This document shows positions 8,734 to 18,166 of a stretch of DNA of 64,000 bases, in pieces (position 1 is the first letter of the stretch; the number at the start of each line of letters is the position of its first letter). Both the position numbers and the translations under genes were made by a program. The notes under the pieces are model-generated. The model was not told the origin of the DNA and searched no databases. It saw nothing but the letters and a program-made list of their open reading frames with translations. This stretch comes from Chlorobiaceae bacterium (GTDB lineage Bacteria; Bacteroidota; Chlorobiia; Chlorobiales; Chlorobiaceae). The stretch spans positions 1-64,000 of the forward strand of contig JABDHK010000006.1 in NCBI GenBank assembly GCA_012972835.1. The letters run 5' to 3'.

Positions 8734-10320
8734 ATGTCATTAACATTTTATACGAAACCGCAACAGATGACCTTTGTACACAACGGGTCTCAGATTGATG
8801 CCTGGAAGTTGTCACCTCAAACAGATTATACAGTTTTCTTTGTTATCCAGAATAGTTCCAAAATCGAAGCGGATAATATTCAGGTACAAATAACCCACAG
8901 CCCTTTCGGTATCGGTTTACCTGGTTCCACGACCAATCTTGTCCAGCCTCTCCTTGTGAATGTACCTCCGAACGGCCCAGGTGGTAATGGTTTAGCCACC
9001 GTAACATTTCATTACACAACTCCTGCCGGAGGTCACGCTTGTTTATGTGCAACGATTCAACCAAATGGTGAAACTCTTTGCCAAAACACTGATGTCATTG
9101 GAGTTCCACCCGGTATAACTTCTTCGCTGTCATTTTTAGTCTTTGGTGGTACTATGCCAGAAGTCATGAACCTGAAACTGACAGAATATGATAATGGCAC
9201 ACCAGGAACGTGGAACCCACTGATGGTAGCTCCATCCGGTATCGGTTCACCTGCTTCTGCACCTTCATCCATCAACTTGAATCTTCCTGCAAACAGTTTT
9301 TATTCCATGGGATTGCAGGTGACCCCTCCTTCAGCAGCTACTGGCACCCATATCTTCCACATTGAGGGGACGGTCGGAGTGGAAAATGTAGGCAGTGTTG
9401 ATATTCGTGTCAACGCATCAACTCTTGCCATAGTCAAGAGTGATCCGTTCGTCATCGGCGGATATCACAGCCCTGACATTATTCTTTACGATTTAGTCAC
9501 AAATATCCCGCTTCCAATCGGTGGTGGACCAAACGGTGACACCGTAATGCTTCCGAACAAGGAATATGGATTCGCTGCGCGGGTACACAATGCTTCCATC
9601 ACTTCCGCCATCAATACTGTTGTACGTTTCTGGGAATTTAATGGCGGTGTTGGCTCGGCAGGGAAACAGGTCGATCTTCAGGTTGCAGCAATTCCGCCTC
9701 TCACTTCAATTATTGTTCCCTCTGCACATCCATTCAAAAGCGCGTCTTCCGGTCATCACAAATGTGCCGCAATCAGCATTTATAATGCCCTTGCCGGCAC
9801 TTGCCCAGATGCTGTAACGGCATCTCAGGTGCCTGATCCGTTAACAAATATCAATCACAGTTGCTCAGCATGGCGCAATACTGATGCCCAGATTGTATTT
9901 ATTCATAAACCATGGGAAATAAACCTGGAGGTTAATGCGCTACACGTTCCTGACCCGGGACCAATCGATATCAAGGTAATCACATACCACGTTCCGCTTA
10001 ATTGGAGAACGTCTGAGAATATCAATCCAATCGCGAACCTGCTTGAGTATGAGGTACAGCGTGAGATTCCACTTTACTTACACCCTGTCTTGCATGACAA
10101 GCTGAATGAAATTGATCTCAAAACTGTCATAAAGCCAGGAGCCAGAATTGAGCTCTCGAAAAACAGCTCGGCGACACTCCATATTTCAGGGATAATTCCC
10201 GAAAACGTCCAGCCAGGAGAGAAGATTCTCGTGCACGTAATTGCAAGTTACCCAAAAACAAGGGAGTCTGCCGCACGGGAGGTTGAGTTCACACAAATCC
10301 TGCATGTTGAGAAAAGCTGA
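8734..10320 (+). CDS. Uncharacterised protein with repeated beta-sandwich-like domains
   Basis: I do not recognise this 528-aa protein. It has no signal peptide and no membrane segment, so it is probably cytoplasmic. The sequence is rich in V, T, N, P and G and alternates hydrophobic residues, as in Ig-like or CARDB-like beta domains. At least two units end with a similar strand pattern: GGHACLCATIQP near residue 110 and GHHKCAAISIYN near residue 340, each followed by a second cysteine segment (LCQNTD; NHSCSAWRNTD). The C-terminal 130 residues look like another beta domain. A good ribosome binding site (AAGGAG, 9 nt from ATG) supports the start. It is transcribed divergently from the BREX operon and closed by a strong terminator. 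A role in adhesion, scaffolding or defence cannot be told from sequence. Confidence 0.75.
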   Translation: MSLTFYTKPQQMTFVHNGSQIDAWKLSPQTDYTVFFVIQNSSKIEADNIQVQITHSPFGIGLPGSTTNLVQPLLVNVPPNGPGGNGLATVTFHYTTPAGGHACLCATIQPNGETLCQNTDVIGVPPGITSSLSFLVFGGTMPEVMNLKLTEYDNGTPGTWNPLMVAPSGIGSPASAPSSINLNLPANSFYSMGLQVTPPSAATGTHIFHIEGTVGVENVGSVDIRVNASTLAIVKSDPFVIGGYHSPDIILYDLVTNIPLPIGGGPNGDTVMLPNKEYGFAARVHNASITSAINTVVRFWEFNGGVGSAGKQVDLQVAAIPPLTSIIVPSAHPFKSASSGHHKCAAISIYNALAGTCPDAVTASQVPDPLTNINHSCSAWRNTDAQIVFIHKPWEINLEVNALHVPDPGPIDIKVITYHVPLNWRTSENINPIANLLEYEVQREIPLYLHPVLHDKLNEIDLKTVIKPGARIELSKNSSATLHISGIIPENVQPGEKILVHVIASYPKTRESAAREVEFTQILHVEKS

Positions 10321-10357
10321 GTCGACAACTCGCTGTAATGAAAAAGAGGTTATTCAT

Positions 10358-10388
10358 TATACCGCGCCGATCATGTCGGCGCGGTATA
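10358..10388. terminator. Strong bidirectional terminator hairpin
   Basis: A perfect 13-bp stem (TATACCGCGCCGA and its complement) with a TCATG loop lies between the converging 528-aa gene and sdhB. A-rich and T-rich flanks allow use in both directions. Confidence 0.8.
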
Positions 10389-10437
10389 TTTAATTACTGG
10401 CCCTACGGTGAAGGGAAGCGGGGGCCATTTCTCTCTT

Positions 10438-11211
10438 TTAGAGGGAGTCCTGGATAATCTTTTCCTTTTCGGCAAACAGCTTTGCACTGAGAAACTCGCG
10501 GTTCATGCGGGCAATATTGGATACTGAAATTCCTTTAGGGCATTCAGCTTCGCAGGCATAGGTATTGCTGCAGTTGCCGAAACCGAGTTCATCCATACAG
10601 GCTACCATTTGCTGCACCCGTTTGGCCGCTTCTACCTGTCCCTGAGGAAGCAGGGCAAGATGCGATACCTTTGCACCGATGAAGAGCATAGCCGCGGCAT
10701 TGGAGCAGGCAGCCACGCAGGCTCCGCAGCCGATGCAGGTTGCAGCATCAAAAGCTTCATCCGACTTCTCTTTTGGTACTGGAATGGTATTGGCATCAGG
10801 CACACCACCAGTATTAACTGAGACATAACCACCAGCCTGAATGATCTTGTCGAAGGCACTCCGATCGACAATGAGGTCACTGATGACGGGAAAAGCTCGT
10901 GCCCTCCATGGTTCGATATGGATGGTATCACCATCCTTAAAGGAGCGCATGTGCAGCTGGCAGGTAGTTACCCCTTTTTCAGGCCCATGAGGACGTCCGT
11001 TGATGTAAAGGCTGCAGGTGCCGCAGATACCCTCCCGGCAATCGTGGTCAAAGGAAACAGGGTCACCACCGCTCATGATGAGCTTCTGGTTCAGGGTATC
11101 AAGCATCTCGAAAAAAGAGCTGTCGGCAGAGATTCCTGAAACATCGTAGGAAACCATCTGCCCTTCAGCTGTTGCGCTTTTCTGTCGCCAGATCTTCAGC
11201 GTTAAATTCAT
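10438..11211 (-). CDS. sdhB: Succinate dehydrogenase/fumarate reductase iron-sulfur subunit
   Basis: A 257-aa protein carrying the three clusters of complex II. The [2Fe-2S] ferredoxin domain has C58, C63, C66 and C84 (CREGICGTC and later C). The C-terminal ferredoxin domain has [11 protein letters not shown] at 159-169 for the [4Fe-4S] cluster, and C205, C214, C220 and C224 for the remaining ligands including the [3Fe-4S] cluster. It passes electrons between the flavoprotein SdhA and quinones at SdhC. It is the last gene of sdhCAB, 9 nt after sdhA. In green sulfur bacteria this enzyme is expected to work as a fumarate reductase in the reductive TCA cycle; direction cannot be told from sequence. 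Confidence 0.95.
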   Translation of the reverse strand: MNLTLKIWRQKSATAEGQMVSYDVSGISADSSFFEMLDTLNQKLIMSGGDPVSFDHDCREGICGTCSLYINGRPHGPEKGVTTCQLHMRSFKDGDTIHIEPWRARAFPVISDLIVDRSAFDKIIQAGGYVSVNTGGVPDANTIPVPKEKSDEAFDAATCIGCGACVAACSNAAAMLFIGAKVSHLALLPQGQVEAAKRVQQMVACMDELGFGNCSNTYACEAECPKGISVSNIARMNREFLSAKLFAEKEKIIQDSL

Positions 11212-11220
11212 AATAACCTG

Positions 11221-13158
11221 TTATTTATAGCTCCGCTGGGAGAGCTTGATCTCTTTGAATTGAAGTTCCTCGCGGTGCAACTGTGCAGCATCACGACCCT
11301 TGTATTCCCATGCACCGACAAATGCGAATTCATCATCGTTGCGAAGTGCTTCGCCTTCGCTGGTCTGGTACTCCTCTCTGAAATGTCCTCCGCATGACTC
11401 GCTCCTTTGCAGGGCATCTCGCACCATGAGCTCACCAAGATCGATAAAATCAGCAACCCTGCAGGCCTTTTCAAGTTCAGGGTTGTATTCGTTCACTCCT
11501 CCCGGAATTTTTACACCTCGAGCATACTCGCCGCGCAACTCCGCAATAAGATAGAGCGCTTCGTTAAGTCCTGCCTCATTTCGCGCCATGCCACAATACT
11601 CCCACATGATCTTGCCAAGACGACGATGGAAGTGGTCGACAGATTCCTTGGCCCCAGTGTTTTTTATGGACTTCAAACGGTCAGTAACCGCTTGTGCCGC
11701 TGTGTTGAATTCAGACGAAGCTGGATCAAAACGGGGTGTATGAATTTCAGCGGCAAGATAGTTGCCGATAGTGTAGGGAAGCACAAAATAACCATCTGCA
11801 AGACCCTGCATAAGTGCAGAAGCACCAAGACGATTTGCGCCGTGATCAGAAAAATTGCATTCACCAATAGCGTAAAGACCGGGAATGGTGGTCATCAGTT
11901 CATAATCAACCCAAAGCCCTCCCATGGTATAGTGAACTGCAGGATAGATCATCATCGGTGTTTCATAAGGGCTCTCCGCCACAATCTGCTGGTACATCTG
12001 GAAAAGGTTGCCATAGAGAGAGTCGATGGTATCGTGACCTTTGCGCTTTATGGCATCGGCAAAGTCAAGATAGACCGCAACACCGGTAGTGCCAACACCG
12101 AAACCGGCATCACAGCGCTCTTTGGCTGCCCTTGAAGCCACATCCCTTGGCACAAGATTGCCGAATGCGGGATAGCGACGCTCAAGATAGTAATCACGGT
12201 CTGACTCTGGAATATCAGAAGGTTTTACCTCTTTGTTCCTGAGCCTTTCAACATCCTTTAATTTGGCGGGCACCCATATCCTACCATCGTTGCGCAGGCT
12301 TTCGCTCATCAAGGTCAACTTTGACTGAGCATCGCCATGCACCGGAATACAGGTAGGATGAATCTGGGTAAACGAAGGGTTGGCAAACATCGCCCCTTTT
12401 TTATAGGCACTCCATGCCGGTGTTACGTTGGAGCCCATGGCGTTGGTAGAAAGGAAAAAGACATTGCCATATCCACCATTAGCAAGAACTACTGCGTGAG
12501 CTGCATGACGCTCTATTTCACCGGTAACCAGATTACGGGCAATTATCCCCCGTGCTTTTCCATCGACAAGCACCATATCAAGGACATCACGACGGTTGTA
12601 CAGCGTAACGTTGCCTGCAGCTATCTGGCGGCTTAACGCTCCATAGGCACCAAGCAGCAGTTGCTGGCCGGTCTGCCCTCTGGCATAGAAAGTTCTTGAT
12701 ACCTGTGCTCCACCGAACGAACGGTTGGTCAGGAGACCGCCATATTCACGGGCGAAAGGCACACCCTGTGCTACACATAGATCAATAATCTGATTGCTGA
12801 CTTCGGCAAGGCGATAGACATTGGCTTCACGTGCTCGATAATCGCCACCTTTGATGGTGTCGTAAAAGAGACGGTAGGCACTGTCACCGTCATTTTGATA
12901 GTTTTTTGCGGCATTGATTCCCCCCTGTGCGGCAATGCTGTGGGCACGACGGGGAGTATCCTGATAGCAGAAAACCTTGACATTGTACCCGAGTTGTCCA
13001 AGCGACGCGGCAGCCGAAGCCCCTGCGAGGCCCGTACCGACAACGATGATGTCAAGTTTGCGTTTGTTGTTGGGGTTTACCAGCTTGCAGCCCGCTTTGT
13101 AGGCCGTCCATTTTTCAGCTACCGGCCCTTCAGGAGCTCTGGCGTTGAGGCGTGTCAT
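11221..13158 (-). CDS. sdhA: Succinate dehydrogenase/fumarate reductase flavoprotein subunit
   Basis: A 645-aa flavoprotein. The FAD-binding dinucleotide fold is near residue 38 ([16 protein letters not shown]). [12 protein letters not shown] near residue 73 carries the histidine that binds FAD covalently in this family. [23 protein letters not shown] and [12 protein letters not shown] are substrate-site segments of the family. Length and the separate single-subunit cytochrome b mark the type B enzymes (Bacillus SdhCAB, Wolinella FrdCAB). It lies between sdhC and sdhB on the minus strand. It interconverts succinate and fumarate; in a green sulfur bacterium fumarate reduction is expected. Confidence 0.95.
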   Translation of the reverse strand: MTRLNARAPEGPVAEKWTAYKAGCKLVNPNNKRKLDIIVVGTGLAGASAAASLGQLGYNVKVFCYQDTPRRAHSIAAQGGINAAKNYQNDGDSAYRLFYDTIKGGDYRAREANVYRLAEVSNQIIDLCVAQGVPFAREYGGLLTNRSFGGAQVSRTFYARGQTGQQLLLGAYGALSRQIAAGNVTLYNRRDVLDMVLVDGKARGIIARNLVTGEIERHAAHAVVLANGGYGNVFFLSTNAMGSNVTPAWSAYKKGAMFANPSFTQIHPTCIPVHGDAQSKLTLMSESLRNDGRIWVPAKLKDVERLRNKEVKPSDIPESDRDYYLERRYPAFGNLVPRDVASRAAKERCDAGFGVGTTGVAVYLDFADAIKRKGHDTIDSLYGNLFQMYQQIVAESPYETPMMIYPAVHYTMGGLWVDYELMTTIPGLYAIGECNFSDHGANRLGASALMQGLADGYFVLPYTIGNYLAAEIHTPRFDPASSEFNTAAQAVTDRLKSIKNTGAKESVDHFHRRLGKIMWEYCGMARNEAGLNEALYLIAELRGEYARGVKIPGGVNEYNPELEKACRVADFIDLGELMVRDALQRSESCGGHFREEYQTSEGEALRNDDEFAFVGAWEYKGRDAAQLHREELQFKEIKLSQRSYK

Positions 13159-13218
13159 TGAGGAGTGTTGTGAGTGTTGTTTTCGGTGAATAACACAGTC
13201 GGAAAATATTCGTTAATG

Positions 13219-13881
13219 TTATTTAGATAAAAGGATATAAAGAGGAACAATGCTGAACCCCACGGTAATAAGGAGAGAATAAGCTGATCCGATAAACTTT
13301 ACCGCATCCATATATTTGCTGTGATTCCAGCCGAGCGTCTGAAATCCTGACTGAATGGCATGGTTAAGATGGATACCGAGAAAGAGAAAGGATATAATGT
13401 AAAGTAGTGAGTACCAGGGCGATGAAAAGAGAAGCAGGGTACGATGGTAGAAATCGTGGCTTGCTATACCTGGAGGAGGCGCCACAATACCAATTTTAAT
13501 AAAGTAGAAGTCGATAAAGTGCAGAACAAGGAAGATGAAAACAATGATACCGGTATGAAACATGTACTTAGAGAAGAACGATGTCTCTGAACTGTTGCCG
13601 CAAGCATAAGCGGTTGGTCGTGCTGCACGGTTCTGGAAGGAAACAAGGATACCGAAAAGAATGTGAAGCAGAAAGCCCGCAAAGAGCACAATCTCGAAAA
13701 CCTTGATCACCTGATTGGTACCCATGAAGGTTGCCGCTTCAGAAAACATAAGGCCCCCATCACCTTTCAGAAGCATCAGATTGATGCCAAGATGCACGCA
13801 TAAAAATGTCACCAGAAAAAGCCCCGCAAGCGCCATGAGCACTTTTTTGGTAATAGAAGAGTACAAAAGCATGGTGTTCAT
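13219..13881 (-). CDS. sdhC: Succinate dehydrogenase/fumarate reductase cytochrome b subunit
   Basis: An integral membrane protein of about 220 aa with five hydrophobic segments. Histidines in or near the segments (HLGINLML, HILFGILV, HTGIIVFIFLVLH, FLFLGIHLNH) fit a diheme type B anchor that binds two hemes and the quinone. I place the start at the ATG at 13881 (MNTMLLYSSITKKVLMALAG) because the longer frame to 13980 adds 33 residues unlike the family; neither has a clear Shine-Dalgarno. It is the first gene of sdhCAB, 60 nt before sdhA. Confidence 0.88.
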   Translation of the reverse strand: MNTMLLYSSITKKVLMALAGLFLVTFLCVHLGINLMLLKGDGGLMFSEAATFMGTNQVIKVFEIVLFAGFLLHILFGILVSFQNRAARPTAYACGNSSETSFFSKYMFHTGIIVFIFLVLHFIDFYFIKIGIVAPPPGIASHDFYHRTLLLFSSPWYSLLYIISFLFLGIHLNHAIQSGFQTLGWNHSKYMDAVKFIGSAYSLLITVGFSIVPLYILLSK

Positions 13882-13991
13882 ACTATGATTTATATTCAAT
13901 GGGAAAGAACAGCGGATTATCTCCTGAGGCCCACAATGTAAAGTTCTCTTTATTAACTTCCAATTAATAAATTTATACATGTCGACCTATA

Positions 13992-14627
13992 TTAAACAAA
14001 AGCTGCTGCTCTCACAGGGGAGGCTTCAGCTTTGGCGATTTTCAGGGGGAAGCAATAGAAGTGGAAGGGGGAGTGCATAAGTGGAGAGAGATCTGCAAGA
14101 TTTTCAATGATGAGGATATCGCTCTCAAGAAGCTGCCGGTGAACCGGGAAGTCAACAGAATCGGGAGCATCAACTGAAATCATGTCAACACCAATACCTT
14201 TGAGATGAAATTCGGTGAGCCAGAGAGCTGCATCAGCGGATAACACCGGGTACCCTTCGTAATATTCAGGATTTCCCCAATAATTACTCCACCCGGAACA
14301 GAGCAGCAGAAAGTCGCACTCTTCTATCTGAGTCCCGAAAGCCTGAAGCGCTCCAACGGTAATCACTCCACCAACTGAACCGCGGAGATCTATTGCTATA
14401 CCATTTCCTGTAAACCGGTCGAGAGTTAGGTCGTCAAGCGAGCACCCTCCAGGAAGGATATGTGACGGCAGATCAATATGGGTGCCGGTATGAGAAGAGA
14501 GTGTAAGCTGCTGTTCAGCATATCCATGCGTTTCAATGGAAGAGAGTGACTGAAACTGCGGCCCGGGAGTACCGGGATAAGAGGGCATACCGTGCTCGAT
14601 AGTCTGGCTTAAATCTATCATCCGCAT
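13992..14627 (-). CDS. Cyclase-family metal-dependent hydrolase (kynurenine formamidase-like)
   Basis: A 211-aa protein with the metal-binding signature HTGTHIDLPSH at residues 46-56. The N-terminal IDLSQTIEHGMPSYPGTP is also typical of the cyclase family (Pfam Cyclase), which includes bacterial kynurenine formamidase and related amide or lactone hydrolases. No tryptophan-degradation gene is nearby, so the substrate is unknown. The start follows the esterase stop by 3 nt, suggesting co-transcription with that gene. Confidence 0.8.
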   Translation of the reverse strand: MRMIDLSQTIEHGMPSYPGTPGPQFQSLSSIETHGYAEQQLTLSSHTGTHIDLPSHILPGGCSLDDLTLDRFTGNGIAIDLRGSVGGVITVGALQAFGTQIEECDFLLLCSGWSNYWGNPEYYEGYPVLSADAALWLTEFHLKGIGVDMISVDAPDSVDFPVHRQLLESDILIIENLADLSPLMHSPFHFYCFPLKIAKAEASPVRAAAFV

Positions 14628-14630
14628 GAG

Positions 14631-15401
14631 TCAAACAATCAATGATTTTCGACCGATCCTGCCGGAGACATAGTCGATGATTGCTTTTACCGCCACGTCG
14701 CTCTCACAGTCACAAAAAATCTGATGCTCTGACCGTTCCAACCACATGATGGACTTTTCTGAGGGTGCAGTAGCAATGCTGTTGCAGAGTATGGTTGCGC
14801 TTTCAGGCAGAACAGTACTCTCCCTGCGGTTATGCAGAATAAAAACTGGCACATTGACTTTTCCGAGCAACGACAAGCTTTTTTTGATCAACTCAAAAAA
14901 CGAAACAATAGCGTCAGTCGGTACCCAGGGATAATGCGGAGTGCATCCTTGACTTTCTATTCCGGCATAATCAGTTTTCAGCTCCCACCTCTTTATGAAC
15001 AGGCTTACGAGTGGTGCAGCAAAATGCAGAGGACGTCCGGGAGCAAGTAGAGAGGCAAGCTTGATAGCCGGAGCAGCAAGTACCAGCGAATCCACCTGGT
15101 TCTGATACCTGACGGCAAGATTGAGTGCTATGAGAGCACCCATACTGTGACCAATCACGATTACTCGCTCAGCCTCCAGACGGAGCTCTTTAAACGCCTG
15201 CTCGGCATCTGCCATCCACGCCTCCCACCTGACGCCCCGAAGCGCTTCAGGCGATGATGCTCCATGCCCTGCAAGCTGTGGCATGCGAACCGGAATACCA
15301 AGATCCCTGAGGGGCATGTATAATGCTTTGACACTCTCAAGGGTCGCCGTAAAACCGTGAATGATAAGAACGCCGAATGGGCTTGGCGTTTTGTATTGCA
15401 T
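14631..15401 (-). CDS. Alpha/beta hydrolase, carboxylesterase/monoacylglycerol lipase type
   Basis: A 256-aa alpha/beta hydrolase. The oxyanion-hole region is IIHGFTAT near residue 13, the nucleophile elbow is GHSMG at 84-88 (S86), and the C-terminal SEHQIFCDCESD supplies the probable catalytic histidine. Size and the LAGHGASSPEAL segment resemble bacterial carboxylesterases such as Est30. Substrate unknown; probably short or medium acyl esters. It lies directly upstream of the cyclase-family gene and is divergent from the RlpA-like gene. Confidence 0.8.
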   Translation of the reverse strand: MQYKTPSPFGVLIIHGFTATLESVKALYMPLRDLGIPVRMPQLAGHGASSPEALRGVRWEAWMADAEQAFKELRLEAERVIVIGHSMGALIALNLAVRYQNQVDSLVLAAPAIKLASLLAPGRPLHFAAPLVSLFIKRWELKTDYAGIESQGCTPHYPWVPTDAIVSFFELIKKSLSLLGKVNVPVFILHNRRESTVLPESATILCNSIATAPSEKSIMWLERSEHQIFCDCESDVAVKAIIDYVSGRIGRKSLIV

Positions 15402-15457
15402 AAAGGTTATAAGGTAATTTCTCGTAAAATAACTATGTTTAAATCAAATTGAGTCCC

Positions 15458-15976
15458 ATGAAAGAGATAATGCGAAAGGTTATACTTGCCGGAATTTTTC
15501 TGCTGCCCCTTGCACTCAGCTCGTGCTCTTCAACACACCAGCCCTTTTCAAAACGAGACTTCAGAGGCATTACACCGGAGGAAGCCTACCGATTGGGCAA
15601 AATCAAGAACACTCCTTATGTTATCAATGGCAGGGTCTATGTCCCTATGAACTTTGAAGAGGCGGTCGCCTACGAGGAGATCGGCACGGCATCGTGGTAT
15701 GGCCAGGAAACCCTCGACCAGCACAATGGACAGCAGACCGCTTACGGAGAGACCTTCGACCCCTCCAAACCAAGCGCCGCACATAAATACCTCCCTCTGC
15801 CCTCTCTTGTAAAAGTAACAAATCTCGACACTCATGCATCAATTATTGTCAGAGTCAACGATCGAGGGCCGTTTGTTGATGACCGTGTTATTGATCTGAG
15901 CGCGGAAGCCGCCAAACAGCTGGGGTTTTTCGGAAAAGGTACGGCAAAAGTGAAGATTGAGGTTATCTCCCGCTGA
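15458..15976 (+). CDS. rlpA: RlpA-like septal ring lipoprotein / lytic transglycosylase
   Basis: About 172 aa. The N-terminus is a lipoprotein signal peptide ending in the lipobox LALSSC, so the mature protein is expected to be anchored in the outer membrane. The double-psi beta-barrel domain carries GTASWYGQ, TAYGETFDP and VRVNDRGPF, the conserved RlpA core. In some bacteria RlpA cleaves denuded glycan strands at the septum. There is no C-terminal SPOR domain. I choose the ATG at 15458; a TTG at 15449 and an ATG at 15470 are alternatives. A strong hairpin follows the gene. Confidence 0.85.
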   Translation: MKEIMRKVILAGIFLLPLALSSCSSTHQPFSKRDFRGITPEEAYRLGKIKNTPYVINGRVYVPMNFEEAVAYEEIGTASWYGQETLDQHNGQQTAYGETFDPSKPSAAHKYLPLPSLVKVTNLDTHASIIVRVNDRGPFVDDRVIDLSAEAAKQLGFFGKGTAKVKIEVISR

Positions 15977-16009
15977 TAACAATTTTCTCCAGAGGTATAA
16001 TTCAGTAGA

Positions 16010-16036
16010 GCTGGCCGGGAGAGAGTCCCGGCCAGC
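16010..16036. terminator. Terminator hairpin between rlpA-like gene and transaldolase
   Basis: A perfect 11-bp stem (GCTGGCCGGGA with its complement) and GAGAG loop, followed by CCTCTTTTCC on the plus strand. It lies between converging genes and can serve rlpA. Confidence 0.75.
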
Positions 16037-16087
16037 CCTCTTTTCCATGAAGGGCGAAAAGAGGGCTGAACTACCGGACAGATCTGG

Positions 16088-16756
16088 TTATTTTTTCATA
16101 ACCGCGGCATCTTCCATAAACTTTTTAAGCCCGATATCGGTCAGCGGATGATTGACAAGCTGTCGGATAACGCTGTATGGAATGGTAGCAATGTCTGCTC
16201 CCATCATGGCCGAATCAACCACATGCTGTGGATGGCGCACGCTGGCGACAATCACCTCGGTCGGATAACCGTAGTTGTCGTAGATGGTGACAATCTGCTC
16301 AACAAGTGCCATTCCATCAGTACTGACATCATCCAATCTTCCAACAAACGGGCTCACATAGCTTGCGCCAGCCTTGGCGGCAAGCAATGCCTGGTTCGGC
16401 GAAAACACCAGGGTGGCGTTGGTGCGTATACCCTGTTCTGAAAAATGCCTGATGGCTTTGAGGCCGTTCAAAGTCAGCGGACATTTTATAACCACATTTT
16501 CGTGAATTGCAGCCAGGTCCTCTCCCTCAACAATCATCTCCTTGGTCTCCAGACAGGTGACCTCGGCACTTACGGGACCATCGACAATGTCGCAGATCCT
16601 GGCAATATGATCCTTGAAATCCCGATAGGTAAATATGGAGGGATCTCCGACAATTTTCGCAATCAGAGAGGGGTTTGTCGTTACACCGTCAAGCATACCC
16701 AACTCTTTTGCACTCTGAATTTCGTCAAGATTGGCTGTGTCAATAAAGAATTTCAT
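16088..16756 (-). CDS. tal: Transaldolase, short TalC/fructose-6-phosphate aldolase type
   Basis: A 222-aa TIM-barrel protein beginning [13 protein letters not shown], with [10 protein letters not shown] and the Schiff-base lysine K91 in VVIKCPLT, then [19 protein letters not shown] and SPFVGRLDD. This short family includes both transaldolase and fructose-6-phosphate aldolase. In an autotroph without an obvious second transaldolase here, transaldolase of the pentose phosphate pathway is the likelier activity, but sequence by eye does not decide it. It follows the deoxyhypusine-synthase-like gene with a 9-nt gap, and a GGAGA site precedes the ATG. Confidence 0.88.
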   Translation of the reverse strand: MKFFIDTANLDEIQSAKELGMLDGVTTNPSLIAKIVGDPSIFTYRDFKDHIARICDIVDGPVSAEVTCLETKEMIVEGEDLAAIHENVVIKCPLTLNGLKAIRHFSEQGIRTNATLVFSPNQALLAAKAGASYVSPFVGRLDDVSTDGMALVEQIVTIYDNYGYPTEVIVASVRHPQHVVDSAMMGADIATIPYSVIRQLVNHPLTDIGLKKFMEDAAVMKK

Positions 16757-16765
16757 TATCTCTCC

Positions 16766-17815
16766 TTAAACGGTTATCTGTTGACGATCAAGCATAGCAT
16801 TAAAGTTTTTAGCCTGCCGACCTTCCCAGTTGCGTTTATGGTAGGCATAGCCGGCAATAAGCGGAAAGGCAATAGTTGCTTCGGCAAAGACCATCTGCTC
16901 GAAAACCGTATCAACCTTGCCCCATGAGCTTGCCTCCTTAAGCGTTGAACCGGAAAGTGCTCCGTCACGTTCATCAGCTACCGTGATCTGAACGGCATAG
17001 GTGTGCATGGAAACATCGTCATAGCCTAACACCTCAGCAGCAACCACAATATCCTGTGTAAAGTTTTTCGGAACGCCACCACCAATCATGAAAATACCGG
17101 TCTTGTCATTCTCGATTTTAATTCTGGTTAGTTCTCGAAAATCTTTGACCGAGTCAATCGAAACATGTTTCTCGGGGTTGTTCCATTGATGACGCACCAG
17201 CCCAAACCCTGCAGAGCAATCGGAAAAGGCCGGACAGAAAATCGGTACACCTTTTTCATAGGCTTTGTAGACGATGGAGTTCCTGTCATGATTATTTGCC
17301 TCTATATATTTTGCCATTTCCACGATAAATTCCCGCGAAGAATAAGCTCCCGATTTCATCGAATTGGCGATGACAGCTGTGGTATCATCACAGAGTCGTA
17401 GATCATCCTCATCAATAAAGGTATCGTAAATGCGATCGATATGCAGCTCCCTGAGCGTGGCATCGTCGATAAACGGAGTACCCTGGTAGTGGTGGAACCC
17501 AAGGGCTTCAAAAAAGTCCTGATCAACAATATTGGCTCCGGTGGAGACTATGGCATCAATCATATGGCTGTCGATCATGTCAATCACAACCTGCTTCAAT
17601 CCTGCGCTGATCAGTGAGCCGGCAAGGGTTAGGATGACTGCACACTCTTTATCCTGCTGCATGAGGTCAACTATGGATGCCGCTCTTGCCAGATTTCTGG
17701 CCTGAAAAGCTGTATTACCCATCTGATCAACAAGAGAGACAATATTCAGCTGCTTGATATCAATATGACGGACTGGCGCGTTCAGTAACTCATCTTTTCT
17801 CAATCCTGCTTCCAT
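16766..17815 (-). CDS. Deoxyhypusine-synthase-family protein
   Basis: About 349 aa. The family features visible are a Rossmann-like NAD-binding segment (STGANIVDQDFFEALGFHHY), the glycine-rich GGGVPKNF, and SSWGKVD, which keeps the lysine corresponding to the catalytic Lys of deoxyhypusine synthase (SWGK). Bacteria lack eIF5A, so the product is not hypusine; related bacterial proteins act in polyamine metabolism such as homospermidine formation, and the real substrate is unknown. I choose the ATG at 17815 because it has a GGGAG site and the longer frame to 17881 would run into the SRP RNA gene. Confidence 0.82.
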   Translation of the reverse strand: MEAGLRKDELLNAPVRHIDIKQLNIVSLVDQMGNTAFQARNLARAASIVDLMQQDKECAVILTLAGSLISAGLKQVVIDMIDSHMIDAIVSTGANIVDQDFFEALGFHHYQGTPFIDDATLRELHIDRIYDTFIDEDDLRLCDDTTAVIANSMKSGAYSSREFIVEMAKYIEANNHDRNSIVYKAYEKGVPIFCPAFSDCSAGFGLVRHQWNNPEKHVSIDSVKDFRELTRIKIENDKTGIFMIGGGVPKNFTQDIVVAAEVLGYDDVSMHTYAVQITVADERDGALSGSTLKEASSWGKVDTVFEQMVFAEATIAFPLIAGYAYHKRNWEGRQAKNFNAMLDRQQITV

Positions 17816-17854
17816 AAATGCTCCCGGCCTGTTAAAAGTGACTACCATAAAAAA

Positions 17855-17956
17855 AGAGAGTAAGCTTACTATATCACACACTCAAATTACCGGATGCTGC
17901 TTCCTTCCGGATCTGACATGGTTGGGCAACTGAGTGTTGTATAGGACTTACTCTCT
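17855..17956 (-). ncRNA. ffs: 4.5S signal recognition particle RNA (small bacterial type)
   Basis: Read on the minus strand the segment contains the near-universal SRP RNA core: GTCAGATCCGGAAGGAAGC followed by AGCATCCGGT, i.e. the GGAAGGAAGCAGC hairpin region that binds Ffh. The two ends pair perfectly over 10 bp (AGAGAGTAAG with CTTACTCTCT), closing a single long hairpin of about 102 nt as expected for a 4.5S RNA. It lies between trpS and the deoxyhypusine-synthase-like gene, and is oriented with the latter. The exact ends are inferred from the closing helix. Confidence 0.92.
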
Positions 17957-17989
17957 AATATATCGGTTTTTGAAATTTTCTTTTGTCAA
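17957..17989 (-). promoter_or_regulatory. Probable promoter of the SRP RNA gene
   Basis: On the minus strand TTGACA (plus 17984-17989) and a TATATT-like box (17957-17962) precede the RNA. The spacing of 21 bp is longer than optimal; GATATA, two bases further upstream, is another possible -10 with a spacing of 19. Confidence 0.45.
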
Positions 17990-18166
17990 AGAATATCAAA
18001 AACAAGTTCGATAATATAGCGCAATGAAAACAAAAAACAAACAAAGGCCTTTTATCTTTCTGTCAACTGTTATAACTTCTTGGGCATTTAGAGCTTTTCA
18101 ACAAAAAAACAGCCTTGTCTGCATCAGCCGCACTTACTATTCGGTCGAAGCGGCAATCATCATCTT

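Noticed and set aside
11407-12135. A 242-codon open frame on the plus strand
   Set aside because: It lies wholly antisense to sdhA, whose motifs are complete; no ribosome binding site or family pattern is visible.
17816-17881. N-terminal extension of the deoxyhypusine-synthase-like gene
   Set aside because: It would overlap the SRP RNA and lacks family similarity; the ATG at 17815 has a good ribosome binding site.
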